This document shows, in pieces, positions 16,307-25,322 of a stretch of 48,972 bases of DNA. Numbering within the stretch: the stretch's first letter is position 1; each line of letters starts with the position of its first letter. The stretch comes from Streptomyces anandii JCM 4720 (GTDB lineage: Bacteria; Actinomycetota; Actinomycetes; Streptomycetales; Streptomycetaceae), in assembly GCF_014650655.1 (NCBI RefSeq), contig NZ_BMVJ01000006.1, positions 270,824-319,795 on the forward strand, in the 5' to 3' direction. Made by a program: the position numbers and the translations under genes. A model generated the notes under the pieces. That model was given only the letters and a program-made list of their open reading frames with translations, made no database searches and was not told where the DNA came from.

Positions 16307-17131
16307 TCACCACGTGTGCCGGGGCCGGGCCTGCCTGCCGAACAGCAGGCGGCGCGGTTCCGGCGGCGGCGGGGTGCCCGGGCGCAGCGGCAGCGCGATC
16401 AGCATGCCCACGATGAAGCCGACGACATGGGCCGCGTACGCCACCGTGCCCGCCGACGAGACGCCCTCGCCCGCCGAGTAGAACGCCTGGAGCACGAACC
16501 AGAAGCCCAGCACCAGCCAGGCGGGCAGCCGCAGCGGCAGGAAGATCAGGAAGGGCACGAGGACCCAGACGCGTGCCCTCGGATACAGCACCAGATACGC
16601 GCCGAGGACGCCCGCGATCGCCCCCGAGGCGCCGATCAGGGGCTGGCCGGAGCCCGGGTTGAGCAGCGCGAAGCCGTACCCGGCCGCGTAGCCGCAGACC
16701 ACGTAGAACAGCAGGTACCGCACGTGCCCCATGCGGTCCTCGATGTTGTTGCCGAAGATCCACAGGAACAGCATGTTGCCCAGCAGGTGCAGCCAGCCGC
16801 CGTGCAGGAACATCGCCGTGAACACCGACAGCGCGGGCGACTTGGCGTACGACGGCGGCGCGAGCACACAGCCCGGTCCGTGCGCGCCGAAGCCGGTCTC
16901 GCCCGTCGGCACCAGACGCGGCAGCTGATGGTGGATCAGCTCCCTGGGCACGAGCGCGTAGTGCTCGGTGAACGCCTGGAGGTGGCACAGCTGGGCGAGC
17001 GTGCCGCCGCCCGTCACCGAGCCGGTGACGCCGGGCGTGGACAGGAACACCACGAAGTTCGCGGCGATCAGGGCGTACGTCACCCAGGGGGTGCGCCGCG
17101 CCGGGTTCACGTCATGGACGGGGATGACCAC
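16307..17131 (-). CDS. Rhomboid family intramembrane serine protease
   Basis: The 274-residue polytopic protein has the rhomboid core. HGGWLHLLGN (110-119) carries the HxxxN element, the catalytic Ser is S169 in LIGASGAIAG, and the catalytic His is H235 in AYAAHVVGF. These define an active rhomboid that cleaves substrates within the membrane. The N-terminus MVIPVHDVNPARRTPW leads into the first helix. I start at GTG 17131 because the preceding 22 residues are Ala/Gly/Arg-rich and not family-like; no strong ribosome-binding site was found. It is convergent with hemE. The substrate is unknown. Confidence 0.87.
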   Translation of the reverse strand: MVIPVHDVNPARRTPWVTYALIAANFVVFLSTPGVTGSVTGGGTLAQLCHLQAFTEHYALVPRELIHHQLPRLVPTGETGFGAHGPGCVLAPPSYAKSPALSVFTAMFLHGGWLHLLGNMLFLWIFGNNIEDRMGHVRYLLFYVVCGYAAGYGFALLNPGSGQPLIGASGAIAGVLGAYLVLYPRARVWVLVPFLIFLPLRLPAWLVLGFWFVLQAFYSAGEGVSSAGTVAYAAHVVGFIVGMLIALPLRPGTPPPPEPRRLLFGRQARPRHTW

Positions 17132-17325
17132 AGGGAAGTACTGCCCCCGATGCGCCCGCCGAACCTGAGCGCCCGGGCCCGCGCCCGCCGGACCCATGCG
17201 CGCCGAACCGGCGCGCCCGCCGGATCCGCCGCGGGCTGAACGCGGCGGCGGGCGGCTGCGTATGTCTCCTCGACCGTCCGCGGCCCGGGCAAGGCGGGTC
17301 GCGGGGACGACGTGAGGATCAGGCG

Positions 17326-17625
17326 ATGAACGAACGGGTTGCTCCGCCCATGCACGCCCTGCCCGACGGTGAGGCCGAGATATCCCTGGTGGTCCGGCTG
17401 CCCTGGGAGGACGTGGCCCGGCTCGGCCAGGAGGCCGGGCGGCTGGCCTCCCAGATGCAGCGCCCGGTGACGCTCGACGAGGCCGTCAGCCACCGCCTGC
17501 GCTCCACCCGCCCCTCCGCGGCCCACGCCAGACCGGCCGCCGAACAGCCGCCCGCGACGCCCACGTCGTCGACCAGCACCTCGGCCTCGGTCTCCTCCCT
17601 GCCCCGCCTGAACGGAACGGCGTAG
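17326..17625 (+). CDS. Small conserved hypothetical protein
   Basis: This 99-residue protein has a folded-looking N-terminal half (EAEISLVVRLPWEDVARLG, then EAGRLASQM) with alternating beta and helix patterns. The second half is rich in Ala, Pro, Ser and Thr. There are no Cys residues, signal peptide or membrane helix. A GAGGA-like element precedes the ATG by about 7 nt. The N-terminal half could form a small DNA- or protein-binding fold, but I do not recognise the family. It is divergent from the rhomboid gene and convergent with the flavoprotein gene. Confidence 0.6.
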   Translation: MNERVAPPMHALPDGEAEISLVVRLPWEDVARLGQEAGRLASQMQRPVTLDEAVSHRLRSTRPSAAHARPAAEQPPATPTSSTSTSASVSSLPRLNGTA

Positions 17626-17674
17626 CCGCCTGGCCGCCCCGTCGCACGGGCGCCGGAGCGGGCCGGCGCAGGGG

Positions 17675-19093
17675 CTATGTCGCCGTCGCGCGTACCTTCG
17701 CCGTGGCCTTGCGGGCCGCCACCAGGACCGGGTCCCAGACCGGGGAGAACGGCGGGGCGTAGCCGAGGTCCAGGGACGTCATCTGCTCGACCGTCATGCC
17801 GGCGGTCAGCGCGACCGCCGCGATGTCGACCCGCTTGGCCGCGCCCTCACGGCCGACGATCTGCACGCCCAGCAGTCGGCCCGTGCGGTGCTCGGCGAGC
17901 ATCTTCACCGTCATGGGAGACGCCCCGGGGTAGTAGCCCGCGCGGCTGGTCGACTCGACGGTGACCGCCTCGTACCGCAGGCCGACCCGGCGGGCGTCCT
18001 TCTCGCGCAGGCCGGTGCGGGCGATCTCCAGGTCGCACACCTTGCTCACCGCGGTGCCGACGACGCCCGGGAAGGTGGCGTAACCGCCGCCCGCGTTGGT
18101 GCCGATCACCTGGCCGTGCTTGTTGGCGTGGGTGCCCAGCGGGACGTAGCGGTACAGCCCGGAGACCAGGTCGAGGACCTCGACGCAGTCGCCGCCGGCC
18201 CAGATGTTCTCGTGGCCGCGCACCCGCATCGCGCGGTCGGTGAGCAGGCCGCCGTGCGGGCCGATCGGCAGCCCGGCCGCCCGCGCGAGCGTCGTCTCGG
18301 GATGTACGCCGATGCCCAGCACCACCACGTCGGCCGGGTGCTCGGCGTCCTCGGTGGCCACCGCCCGCACCCGGCCGTCGTCACCGGTGAGCACCTTGGT
18401 GACCTCGGCGTCGTCCACCATGGTGATGCCCAGGCCCGTCATGGCCCGGTGCACCAGGCGGCCCATGTCCGGGTCGAGCGTCGACATGGGCTCCTTGCCG
18501 CGGTTGACGACCGTCACCTCGTAGCCGCGCTTGATCAGGGCCTCGGCCATCTCCACCCCGATGTAGCCCGCGCCCACGACCACCGCCCGGCTGCCACGCG
18601 CGCGTGCCAGGCTGCCGAGCAGCGCCTCCCCGTCGTCGAGGGTCTGCACGCCGTGCACCCCGGGCGCGTCGGCGCCGGGCATGTCCGGTCGAATGGGACG
18701 GGCCCCGGTGGCGATCACGAGTTTGTCGTACGACGTCCAGGACTCGGCCCCCGAGTCGACGTCCCGCGCGCGCACCCGGCCCGCGGCCACGTCGATCTCC
18801 GTGACCTCGGTACGCATGCGCAGATCGATGTCCCGCGCGCGGTGCTCCTCGGGCGTGCGCGCGATCAACCCGTCCCGTCCGGCGACGTCGCCGCCGACCC
18901 AGTACGGGATGCCGCACGCCGAGAACGAGGCGAAGTGGCCGCGCTCGAAGGCCACGATCTCCAACTCGTCCGGCCCGCGCAGCCGGCGCGCCTGCGACGC
19001 CGCGGACATCCCCGCGGCGTCGCCGCCGATGACGACCAGTCGTTCCCTGCCGCCCCGGTCCCCCGCACGCGCACGGCTCATGTCCATGTCCAT
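17675..19093 (-). CDS. FAD-dependent pyridine nucleotide-disulfide oxidoreductase, CoA-disulfide-reductase-like
   Basis: The 472-residue flavoprotein has an FAD-binding loop (VVIGGDAAGMSAA, about 20-32) and an NAD(P)-binding loop (VVVGAGYIGVEMAEAL). It carries the single active-site Cys typical of CoA-disulfide reductase and NADH oxidase (C60 in FSACGIPYWVGG). The C-terminal DLGYAPPFSPVWDPV contains the Tyr residues that act with this Cys in CoA-disulfide reductases. The likely role is reduction of CoA disulfide or related persulfides, hence redox defence. The first of three possible ATG codons is chosen because TAGCGT lies 6 nt upstream and no Shine-Dalgarno is seen. Confidence 0.87.
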   Translation of the reverse strand: MDMDMSRARAGDRGGRERLVVIGGDAAGMSAASQARRLRGPDELEIVAFERGHFASFSACGIPYWVGGDVAGRDGLIARTPEEHRARDIDLRMRTEVTEIDVAAGRVRARDVDSGAESWTSYDKLVIATGARPIRPDMPGADAPGVHGVQTLDDGEALLGSLARARGSRAVVVGAGYIGVEMAEALIKRGYEVTVVNRGKEPMSTLDPDMGRLVHRAMTGLGITMVDDAEVTKVLTGDDGRVRAVATEDAEHPADVVVLGIGVHPETTLARAAGLPIGPHGGLLTDRAMRVRGHENIWAGGDCVEVLDLVSGLYRYVPLGTHANKHGQVIGTNAGGGYATFPGVVGTAVSKVCDLEIARTGLREKDARRVGLRYEAVTVESTSRAGYYPGASPMTVKMLAEHRTGRLLGVQIVGREGAAKRVDIAAVALTAGMTVEQMTSLDLGYAPPFSPVWDPVLVAARKATAKVRATAT

Positions 19094-19099
19094 GCGAAC

Positions 19100-19105
19100 A
19101 CGCTA
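19100..19105 (-). promoter_or_regulatory. Putative -10 box for leaderless flavoprotein mRNA
   Basis: TAGCGT on the minus strand ends 6 nt before the ATG at 19093. No ribosome-binding site is present. Confidence 0.4.
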
Positions 19106-19125
19106 CGGCCTCAGGGCATTTCGGC

Positions 19126-20169
19126 TCAGTTCTCCGTCCCGGGCCCGCCGGCCGGCTGCTCGCCCTGCCCGGCGCCGCCCGTGGCCGGGTACGGGACGTG
19201 CGGGGCGCCCTGGAGCGGGCCGAGCGCGGTCATCACGGGCGCGCCGGCCGGCGTCCGGCGGCGCGGCAGCCGGGGCCGTACGACCCGGAGCCACACCACC
19301 GTGAGCAGCGCCGCCGTCGCGGCGAACGGCAGTACCGCGCCGAGGACCAGGACGATCCAGCGCAGGACGGCGACGAACACGTGCCAGCCGCCCGCCAGCG
19401 CGTCGGTGAACCCGGGCTCGTGGTGCGCGGCGGGCTCGGCCACCGGCTTCTCGGTCAGCGACAGGGTGATGGTGGCCAGGCTGGTGCGGTCCTTCAGGGA
19501 CGCCTGCTGGGCCAGCAGCGCCTCGAGGTCGGACTCGCGGCGGCTCAGCTCGCCCTCCAGGGTCACCACGTCACCGAGCTTGGTCGCCTTGTCCATCAGG
19601 GCGCGGACCCGGGCCACGCTGGCGCGCTGCGACCTGATGCGGCTGTCCACGTCGACGACCTGGTCGGTGACGTCCTGCGCCTTCGCCGTCCGCTCGACCA
19701 GCTTGCCGGTGCCCGCGAGGCCGGTGAGCACCTCGTCGTACCGCGCGGAGGGCACGCGCAGGACGACCCGGGTCTCCTCGTGGCCGTCCTCGTCGCGGCT
19801 CGTGGTCTCGTCGCCGACGTAGCCGCCCGCGTTCTCGGCGGTGCCGCGGGCCGCGTCCAGGGCCTTGGGCACGTCCTTGACCTGCACGGTCAGCGAGGCG
19901 GTACGGATGATGCCGCTCGGGGTCGGCTTCGGCGCGCCGGTGGCCTTGGAGCCGGAGGCCGTGCCGCCCGCGCCCCGGGCGCTCTCGGCGCCGTCGGCGG
20001 CCCGGGCGCCGCCGCCCGCCTCCGCGCGCCTCGCGGTGTCGCCGGCCGCCTTGCCGGACGAGGAGGCGCCCGAGTCGCCGCCCGCGCCGCATCCGGTGAG
20101 CGCGAGCGCGGCGGCGAGCAGGAGCCCGGCCAGGGCCGGAACGGGTCGAACGGTACGTCGTACGCGCAT
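19126..20169 (-). CDS. DUF4349 domain lipoprotein
   Basis: The 347-residue protein begins with a lipoprotein signal ending in LTGC (Cys 27). About 60 Ala/Gly/Ser-rich residues follow, then a DUF4349 domain (about 75-245) starting at IIRTASLTVQVKDV. That domain holds a long coiled-coil-like segment with paired Arg/Glu residues (VDVDSRIRSQRASVARVRALMD). A C-terminal membrane helix (about 275-300) and a Pro/Gly-rich tail end the protein. It is therefore anchored at both ends. DUF4349 proteins are widespread envelope proteins with no assigned role. The ATG has GGGAG about 10 nt upstream. It is divergent from hemG. Confidence 0.82.
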   Translation of the reverse strand: MRVRRTVRPVPALAGLLLAAALALTGCGAGGDSGASSSGKAAGDTARRAEAGGGARAADGAESARGAGGTASGSKATGAPKPTPSGIIRTASLTVQVKDVPKALDAARGTAENAGGYVGDETTSRDEDGHEETRVVLRVPSARYDEVLTGLAGTGKLVERTAKAQDVTDQVVDVDSRIRSQRASVARVRALMDKATKLGDVVTLEGELSRRESDLEALLAQQASLKDRTSLATITLSLTEKPVAEPAAHHEPGFTDALAGGWHVFVAVLRWIVLVLGAVLPFAATAALLTVVWLRVVRPRLPRRRTPAGAPVMTALGPLQGAPHVPYPATGGAGQGEQPAGGPGTEN

Positions 20170-20360
20170 GTGGGCCTGCTCCCGAGGGTGTCGTGTGGAC
20201 TGACGCCACTTCGACGCCCGGACCCGGCGGGACGTTGGCCGAAAACGGTTCCGATGAGGTCACGGTCGGGACTCGCACCGGACACCGGGGTCCCGCCCGG
20301 CCTCGCGTGCCCCGCGCCGGGGCGGACGGGAGTGTCGGCGGGGTCTGAGAGAGTGGGGAC

Positions 20361-21839
20361 ATGAGCGCAACGGGCAGTGCGGGCAGGGGACACGTCGTCG
20401 TCGTGGGAGCCGGTATCGCGGGGCTGGCCGCCGCGCACCGATTGCTGCGGCGCGGGCTGCGGGTGACCGTCCTCGAGGCCTCCGAGCGGGTCGGCGGCAA
20501 GCTGCTGCCCGGCGAGATCGCGGGCGTCCGCGTCGACCTGGGCGCCGAGTCGATGCTGGCCCGCCGGCCCGAGGCGGTGGACCTGGCCCGCGAGGTGGGC
20601 CTCTCCGACGAGCTCCGGCCGCCCGCGACCGCGAGCGCCTCCCTGTGGACCCGCGGCGCGCTGCGTCCCATGCCCAAGGGCCACGTCATGGGGGTCCCCG
20701 GCAACGCCTCGGCGCTCGCCGGGGTCCTGTCCGACGAGGGCCTCGCGCGCATCGAGCGCGACGCCGAACTGCCCCGCACGGAGATCGGCGACGACGTGGC
20801 GGTCGGCGAGTACGTGGCGCGGCGCCTGGGCCGCGAGGTCGTCGACCGCCTGGTCGAACCGCTGCTCGGCGGGGTCTACGCCGGCGACGCCTACCGCATC
20901 TCGATGCGCGCCGCCGTCCCCCAGCTCTTCCAGGCCGCCCGCGCGCACGACTCCCTGACGGAGGCGGTCCGCGACATCCAGGCCAGGGCGGCCGCCGGCC
21001 AGGCCTCCGGACAGGCGGCCGGCCCGGTCTTCCTGGGCGTCGAGGGCGGCGTGGGCCGGCTCCCGCTCGCGGTCGCGGACGCGGTGCGGGCCCACGGCGG
21101 CGAGATCCTCACCGGCGCCCCGGTGACCGGGCTGCGCCGCGAGGACGACGGCGGCCGGACGGCCTGGCGCGTCACCACCGGGGACCGCGTGCTCCACGCC
21201 GACGCGGTGATCCTCGCCGCGCCGGCGCCCGTCGCCGCCCGCCTGCTGCGTGGCGAGTCCCCAGAGGCAGCGGCGGAGCTCGACGCCGTCGAGTACGCCT
21301 CCATGGCCCTGATCACCCTCGCCTACCGCCGCGCCGGCACCGCGCTTCCCCAGGGCAGCGGCTTCCTCGTGCCTCCCGTCGACGGCCGGACCATCAAGGC
21401 GTCCACCTTCGCCTCCCAGAAGTGGGGCTGGATCGCCGACGAGGACCCCGACGTGCTGGTGCTGCGCGCCTCCGTCGGGCGGTACGGCGAGACGGAGGTC
21501 CTCGGTCGCGAGGACGACGAACTCGTCGAGGTCGCCCGCGCCGACCTGCGCGAGGCCACCGGCCTCGCCGCCACCCCCGTCGCCACCCGCGTCACCCGCT
21601 GGACCGACGGCCTGCCGCAGTACCCGGTCGGCCACCACACGCGCGTGGCCCGCGTCCGCGAGCACCTCGGCAAGCTCCCCGGCCTCGCGGTGTGCGGGGC
21701 GGCCTACGACGGCGTGGGCATCCCGGCGTGCATCGCGAGCGCGTACGAGGCCGCGGACCGGGTCCAGGACCGACCCGGCACTGTGCAGGAACTCACCACG
21801 GGGCCGGTGCCGGGCCCGCATCGCGGAGCGGGAGAATAG
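20361..21839 (+). CDS. hemG: HemY-type porphyrinogen oxidase (coproporphyrinogen III oxidase, CgoX)
   Basis: The 492-residue FAD enzyme starts with the dinucleotide loop [20 protein letters not shown] (11-30), followed by [13 protein letters not shown]. The C-terminal FAD block [23 protein letters not shown] is present. It belongs to the HemG/HemY protoporphyrinogen-oxidase family. Because hemQ is coupled to it, the likely substrate is coproporphyrinogen III, oxidised to coproporphyrin III with oxygen. Annotations often name it hemG; hemY or cgoX is more exact. The stop is 4 bp before hemQ, so the two form one unit. Confidence 0.93.
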   Translation: MSATGSAGRGHVVVVGAGIAGLAAAHRLLRRGLRVTVLEASERVGGKLLPGEIAGVRVDLGAESMLARRPEAVDLAREVGLSDELRPPATASASLWTRGALRPMPKGHVMGVPGNASALAGVLSDEGLARIERDAELPRTEIGDDVAVGEYVARRLGREVVDRLVEPLLGGVYAGDAYRISMRAAVPQLFQAARAHDSLTEAVRDIQARAAAGQASGQAAGPVFLGVEGGVGRLPLAVADAVRAHGGEILTGAPVTGLRREDDGGRTAWRVTTGDRVLHADAVILAAPAPVAARLLRGESPEAAAELDAVEYASMALITLAYRRAGTALPQGSGFLVPPVDGRTIKASTFASQKWGWIADEDPDVLVLRASVGRYGETEVLGREDDELVEVARADLREATGLAATPVATRVTRWTDGLPQYPVGHHTRVARVREHLGKLPGLAVCGAAYDGVGIPACIASAYEAADRVQDRPGTVQELTTGPVPGPHRGAGE

Positions 21840-21843
21840 CCCC

Positions 21844-22575
21844 ATGAGTGACGACGCACCCACCACCGAGCCCGGCAGGATCCCCAACAAGGGCAAGCTG
21901 GCCAAGGACCTCAACGAGGTCATCCGCTACACCCTGTGGTCCGTCTTCCGGCTGAAGGACGCGCTGCCCGAGGACCGCGCGGGCTACGCCGACGAGGTCC
22001 AGGAGCTGTTCGACCAGCTCGCCGCCAAGGACGTCACCGTCCGCGGCACCTACGACCTGTCGGGCCTGCGCGCGGACGCCGACCTCATGATCTGGTGGCA
22101 CGCCGAGAGCAGCGACCAGCTGCAGGAGGCGTACAACCTCTTCCGTCGCACGAAGCTCGGCCGCGCGCTGGAGCCGGTGTGGTCCAACATGGCGCTGCAC
22201 CGCCCCGCCGAGTTCAACCGCTCGCACATCCCGGCGTTCCTCGCCGACGAGACGCCGCGCAACTACGTCAGCGTCTACCCCTTCGTGCGCTCCTACGAGT
22301 GGTATCTGCTGCCCGACGAGGACCGCCGCCGCATGCTCGCCGACCACGGCAAGATGGCCCGCGGCTACCCGGACGTGCGCGCCAACACCGTCGCCTCGTT
22401 CTCCCTCGGGGACTACGAGTGGCTGCTCGCGTTCGAGGCGGACGAGCTGCACCGCATCGTGGACCTCATGCGCCACCTGCGCGGCGCGGAGGCCCGCCGG
22501 CACGTGCGCGAGGAGATCCCGTTCTTCACGGGCCGCCGCAAGGAGATCGCCGACCTGGTCGCCGGACTGGCCTGA
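21844..22575 (+). CDS. hemQ: Coproheme decarboxylase HemQ (ChdC), chlorite-dismutase family
   Basis: The 243-residue enzyme performs the last step of the coproporphyrin route, decarboxylating Fe-coproporphyrin III to heme b with peroxide. Family features are [12 protein letters not shown] near the N-terminus, the catalytic Tyr in [11 protein letters not shown] (Y145), and the proximal heme His in [14 protein letters not shown] (H168). The C-terminal [11 protein letters not shown] is typical. GGGAGA precedes the ATG, which lies 4 bp after hemG. With hemE and hemG nearby, the window covers three steps of the pathway. Ferrochelatase (cpfC/hemH) is not in the window. Confidence 0.94.
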   Translation: MSDDAPTTEPGRIPNKGKLAKDLNEVIRYTLWSVFRLKDALPEDRAGYADEVQELFDQLAAKDVTVRGTYDLSGLRADADLMIWWHAESSDQLQEAYNLFRRTKLGRALEPVWSNMALHRPAEFNRSHIPAFLADETPRNYVSVYPFVRSYEWYLLPDEDRRRMLADHGKMARGYPDVRANTVASFSLGDYEWLLAFEADELHRIVDLMRHLRGAEARRHVREEIPFFTGRRKEIADLVAGLA

Positions 22576-22610
22576 CGGCGGCGCGGGTCCGGCACCCGCT
22601 CGCGGCCCGG

Positions 22611-24245
22611 TCAGCCCTTCAGGGCGTCCCGCAGCTGCTTGCGGCGGGCGTCCTGGAAGGAGGGGCCGTCCGGACGGGGCTCGGGGCGCGGCGCGCAGTC
22701 CGCGTCCCGCCCCGGCAGCCGCCCCTCGAGCAGATAGGCGTCCACGTAGGCGTTGACACACCGGTTCGGGCCGTAGGCGATGCCGTGCGTGCCCGCGCCC
22801 CGCTCGGTCACCAGCACCGCGCCGGCCAGCCGCCGCCGCAGCTCCAGGGCGCCGGAGTAGGGCGTCGCCGCGTCCCGCTCGGCGGCCAGCACCAGCGTGG
22901 GCGGCAGCGCGCCCGGCGCGGTCCGCACGTCCAGGGGCCGCTGCCGGGGCGCCGGCCAGTAGGCGCAGGGCAGGTTCGTCCACACGTTGTCCCAGGTCTC
23001 GAACGGCGCCACCCGCGCGAGGGACGTGTTGTCCCGGTCCCACACCCGGAAGTCCGTGGGCCACGGCGCGTCGTTGCACTCCACCGCCGTGTAGACCGCG
23101 GCGGCGTTCTCCGCCTCGGCGGCGCCCGCGCGGTACGGCGCGGCCAGCCCGGCCAGCGGCCCCTCGTCGCCCCTCAGATACGCCGACAGGGCCGCGGCGG
23201 CGCCCGGCCAGTACGCGTCGTCGTACCCGGCCGCCAGGAACACGCCCTGCAACTGCCCCGGCCCGACCGTGCCGCCCGCGGGCCGCGTGGCCAGCCGGTC
23301 GCGGGCCCTGTCGTACGAGGCCCGCACCGCCCGCGCCGTACGGCCGAGGTGGTACACGCCGTCGTAGCGGGCGATCCAGCGCCGCAGGTCCGCCCAGCGC
23401 TTCTCGAACGCGGCCGACTGGTCGAGGTTGTCGCGGTACCAGATCCGCGCCGGGTCGGGGTTCACCGCCGAGTCGAGGACCATCCGGCGCACGTGCGAGG
23501 GGAACAGCGTGGCGTACAGCGCGCCGAGGTACGTGCCGTAGGAGCCGCCCATGAACGTCAGCCGGTCCTCGCCGAGCGCCGCGCGCAGAACCTCCAGGTC
23601 ACGGGCGTTGTTGAGGGAGTTGTAGTACCGCAGGGCGCCGCCCGCGCGCCGCGCGCAGCCGCTCGCGTAGGACCGCGCCTCGGCGGCGCGCTTCTTCTTG
23701 TACGCCGCCGAGGGGTTCACCGGGGCCGGCGTCGGCGCCTTGAAGAAGACCTTGGGGTCCTCGCAGGACAGCGGCGCCGAACGGCCCATCCCGCGCGGGG
23801 CGTAGCCGACGAGGTCGTAGGCGGCCGCGACCCGCTTCCACTCGGGCAGCAGGCCGATCAGCGGGAAGGACATGCCGTCGCCGCCCGGGCCACCCGGGTT
23901 GAAGACCAGGGCGCCCTTGCGCGGCACCCTGCGTTTGCTGTTGTGCGGGTCCTTGTGGGTGGCGGCCGCCCGGCTGACGGTGAGCCGGAGGCGCCGGCCG
24001 TCCGGGTGCGCGTAGTCGAGGGGCACCTCCACCGTGCCGCAGCGCATCGTGCCGGGCATGTCCCCCGCGTGCGGGCAGGCCCCGAAGTCGATGCCGGCCG
24101 CACGGGCCCGCGCGGCGGCCACGAGGGTGCCGCGCAGCTCGGCCGGCACGCCGGGCGCTCCCTCGGCGGTGGCCGCCGGGGCGGTGGTGCCGAGGGCGGT
24201 CAGGAGCAAGGACCCGGCAGCCGTCCAGACGGCGGCAGCTCTCAT
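22611..24245 (-). CDS. Secreted alpha/beta-hydrolase, tripeptidyl-aminopeptidase-like
   Basis: The 544-residue exported protein has a signal peptide ending near AATAEG (about residue 28). Its alpha/beta-hydrolase core carries the oxyanion segment FNPGGPGGDG, the nucleophile Ser in FMGGSYGTYLG (about 234), the Asp in AAERDAATPYSG (about 455) and the His in GAGTHGIAYG (about 487). This pattern fits the Streptomyces SlpD/SlpE and tripeptidyl aminopeptidase group, which release short peptides from proteins outside the cell. GAAGGG lies about 7 nt before the ATG. Downstream it is convergent with hemQ. The exact peptide specificity is not readable. Confidence 0.85.
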   Translation of the reverse strand: MRAAAVWTAAGSLLLTALGTTAPAATAEGAPGVPAELRGTLVAAARARAAGIDFGACPHAGDMPGTMRCGTVEVPLDYAHPDGRRLRLTVSRAAATHKDPHNSKRRVPRKGALVFNPGGPGGDGMSFPLIGLLPEWKRVAAAYDLVGYAPRGMGRSAPLSCEDPKVFFKAPTPAPVNPSAAYKKKRAAEARSYASGCARRAGGALRYYNSLNNARDLEVLRAALGEDRLTFMGGSYGTYLGALYATLFPSHVRRMVLDSAVNPDPARIWYRDNLDQSAAFEKRWADLRRWIARYDGVYHLGRTARAVRASYDRARDRLATRPAGGTVGPGQLQGVFLAAGYDDAYWPGAAAALSAYLRGDEGPLAGLAAPYRAGAAEAENAAAVYTAVECNDAPWPTDFRVWDRDNTSLARVAPFETWDNVWTNLPCAYWPAPRQRPLDVRTAPGALPPTLVLAAERDAATPYSGALELRRRLAGAVLVTERGAGTHGIAYGPNRCVNAYVDAYLLEGRLPGRDADCAPRPEPRPDGPSFQDARRKQLRDALKG

Positions 24246-24371
24246 CGCGTATCCCTTCGGCGCGCGGCAGCGACAGAAGGGATGTTTCGTTCACGCCCGG
24301 GGGAAGGCAAGCACCGCCCGGCCGGTGTCGTCGCCGATGCGCCCGGCACGCCCCGCGCGGACGGCGTGTGC

Positions 24372-24399
24372 GGGTGCACGGCAGGCTGCCCGTGTGCCC
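24372..24399 (-). terminator. Imperfect hairpin after the TIGR04222 gene
   Basis: An imperfect inverted repeat (about 12 pairs with a bulge and G-T pairs) lies 15-42 bp beyond the TIGR04222 stop. It is a plausible terminator of that gene. Confidence 0.35.
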
Positions 24400-24413
24400 T
24401 GCGGCGGCGCCCG

Positions 24414-25262
24414 TCAGTCGCGCCAGGGCTGGTCGCGGTGCGCGAAGGCGGCGCGCAGCTCCGGCTCACCGATCGCACGGATGCCGCGTACGGCCACGGA
24501 GGCCAGGTACGTACGGTCGTCCCCGTCACCGCCCCGGTCGCCGCCGGTGCCCCTGCCGTCGGCCCGCCGGGTCAGCGCGGTCAGCAGCCGCTGCCCGGCG
24601 GGGGAGGCCCAGCGCGCGTGGGGCGGGATCTCGACGCGGGCTATGGCCAGGCAGCTCAGGGTGAGCGCGAGGGGCAGCGAGAACCAGAGGGCGACGAGGT
24701 CGCGGGGCATACCGGTCGGGCCGGGCAGCAGCAGCGCGGTCGCGCCCAGCGCCGGCACCACGAGCGCGGCGGCGCGCACCTGGCGGACCCCGGCCGCGAC
24801 CGTCGAACCGGTGCCGTCCGGCACCGCGAGTCCGGCGCTGACGAGGCGGTCGGCGAGGCCGCGCACCGCGTCGGCGGCGGCGGTCGCCGCCCGCACCGGC
24901 GCGATCCGGGACTGGCCCTCCGGGCCGATCGCCCCTATGACCGACCGTTCCATCTCGTCCCGCCCGCGCGGGTCGACGACCGTGGCCCAGCCCGTGTGAG
25001 CCAGCAGCAGACGGCGCTGGCGCGCCATGGAGACGAGGGTCACGTCGGCGACCCGCGCGGGGCCGCCCGAGAGGAACGCGGCCTCGTAGAGCGTCAGATC
25101 GTGTCCGCGGAGCGCGACCGCGTCTTTGGGCTCGGCGGCCGCCGCGCGTACGGCGGCCAGGCACAGCCGCGTGCAGGCGGCGCCGGCGACGGCCCAGGCC
25201 AGCAGCAGGAGGAGGACCCAGAACATGACGCGTTTGTATGCCAGGGGCCTGGGAAACGCCAT
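24414..25262 (-). CDS. TIGR04222 domain membrane protein
   Basis: The 282-residue protein has an N-terminal helix (MFWVLLLLLAWAVAGA) and the family-typical ALRGHDLTLYEAAFLSGGPARV segment. Two central helices lie at about 168-205 (AALVVPALGATALLL, then LVALWFSLPLALTLSC). Family members often end in a Gly/Cys-rich low-complexity tail; this one has only a short Gly/Asp-rich stretch and no Cys there. The function is unknown. The ATG at 25262 gives the longest form. An internal ATG at 25226, beginning directly at MFWVLL, is an equally possible start, and neither has a clear ribosome-binding site. It lies downstream of the DUF4142 and DUF692 genes in the same direction. Confidence 0.75.
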   Translation of the reverse strand: MAFPRPLAYKRVMFWVLLLLLAWAVAGAACTRLCLAAVRAAAAEPKDAVALRGHDLTLYEAAFLSGGPARVADVTLVSMARQRRLLLAHTGWATVVDPRGRDEMERSVIGAIGPEGQSRIAPVRAATAAADAVRGLADRLVSAGLAVPDGTGSTVAAGVRQVRAAALVVPALGATALLLPGPTGMPRDLVALWFSLPLALTLSCLAIARVEIPPHARWASPAGQRLLTALTRRADGRGTGGDRGGDGDDRTYLASVAVRGIRAIGEPELRAAFAHRDQPWRD

Positions 25263-25322
25263 GCCCTTTTCACATTGCGGACCTGGTGTGACCGGTATGT
25301 GACGTTCCGTTCGCCGCCGTGG

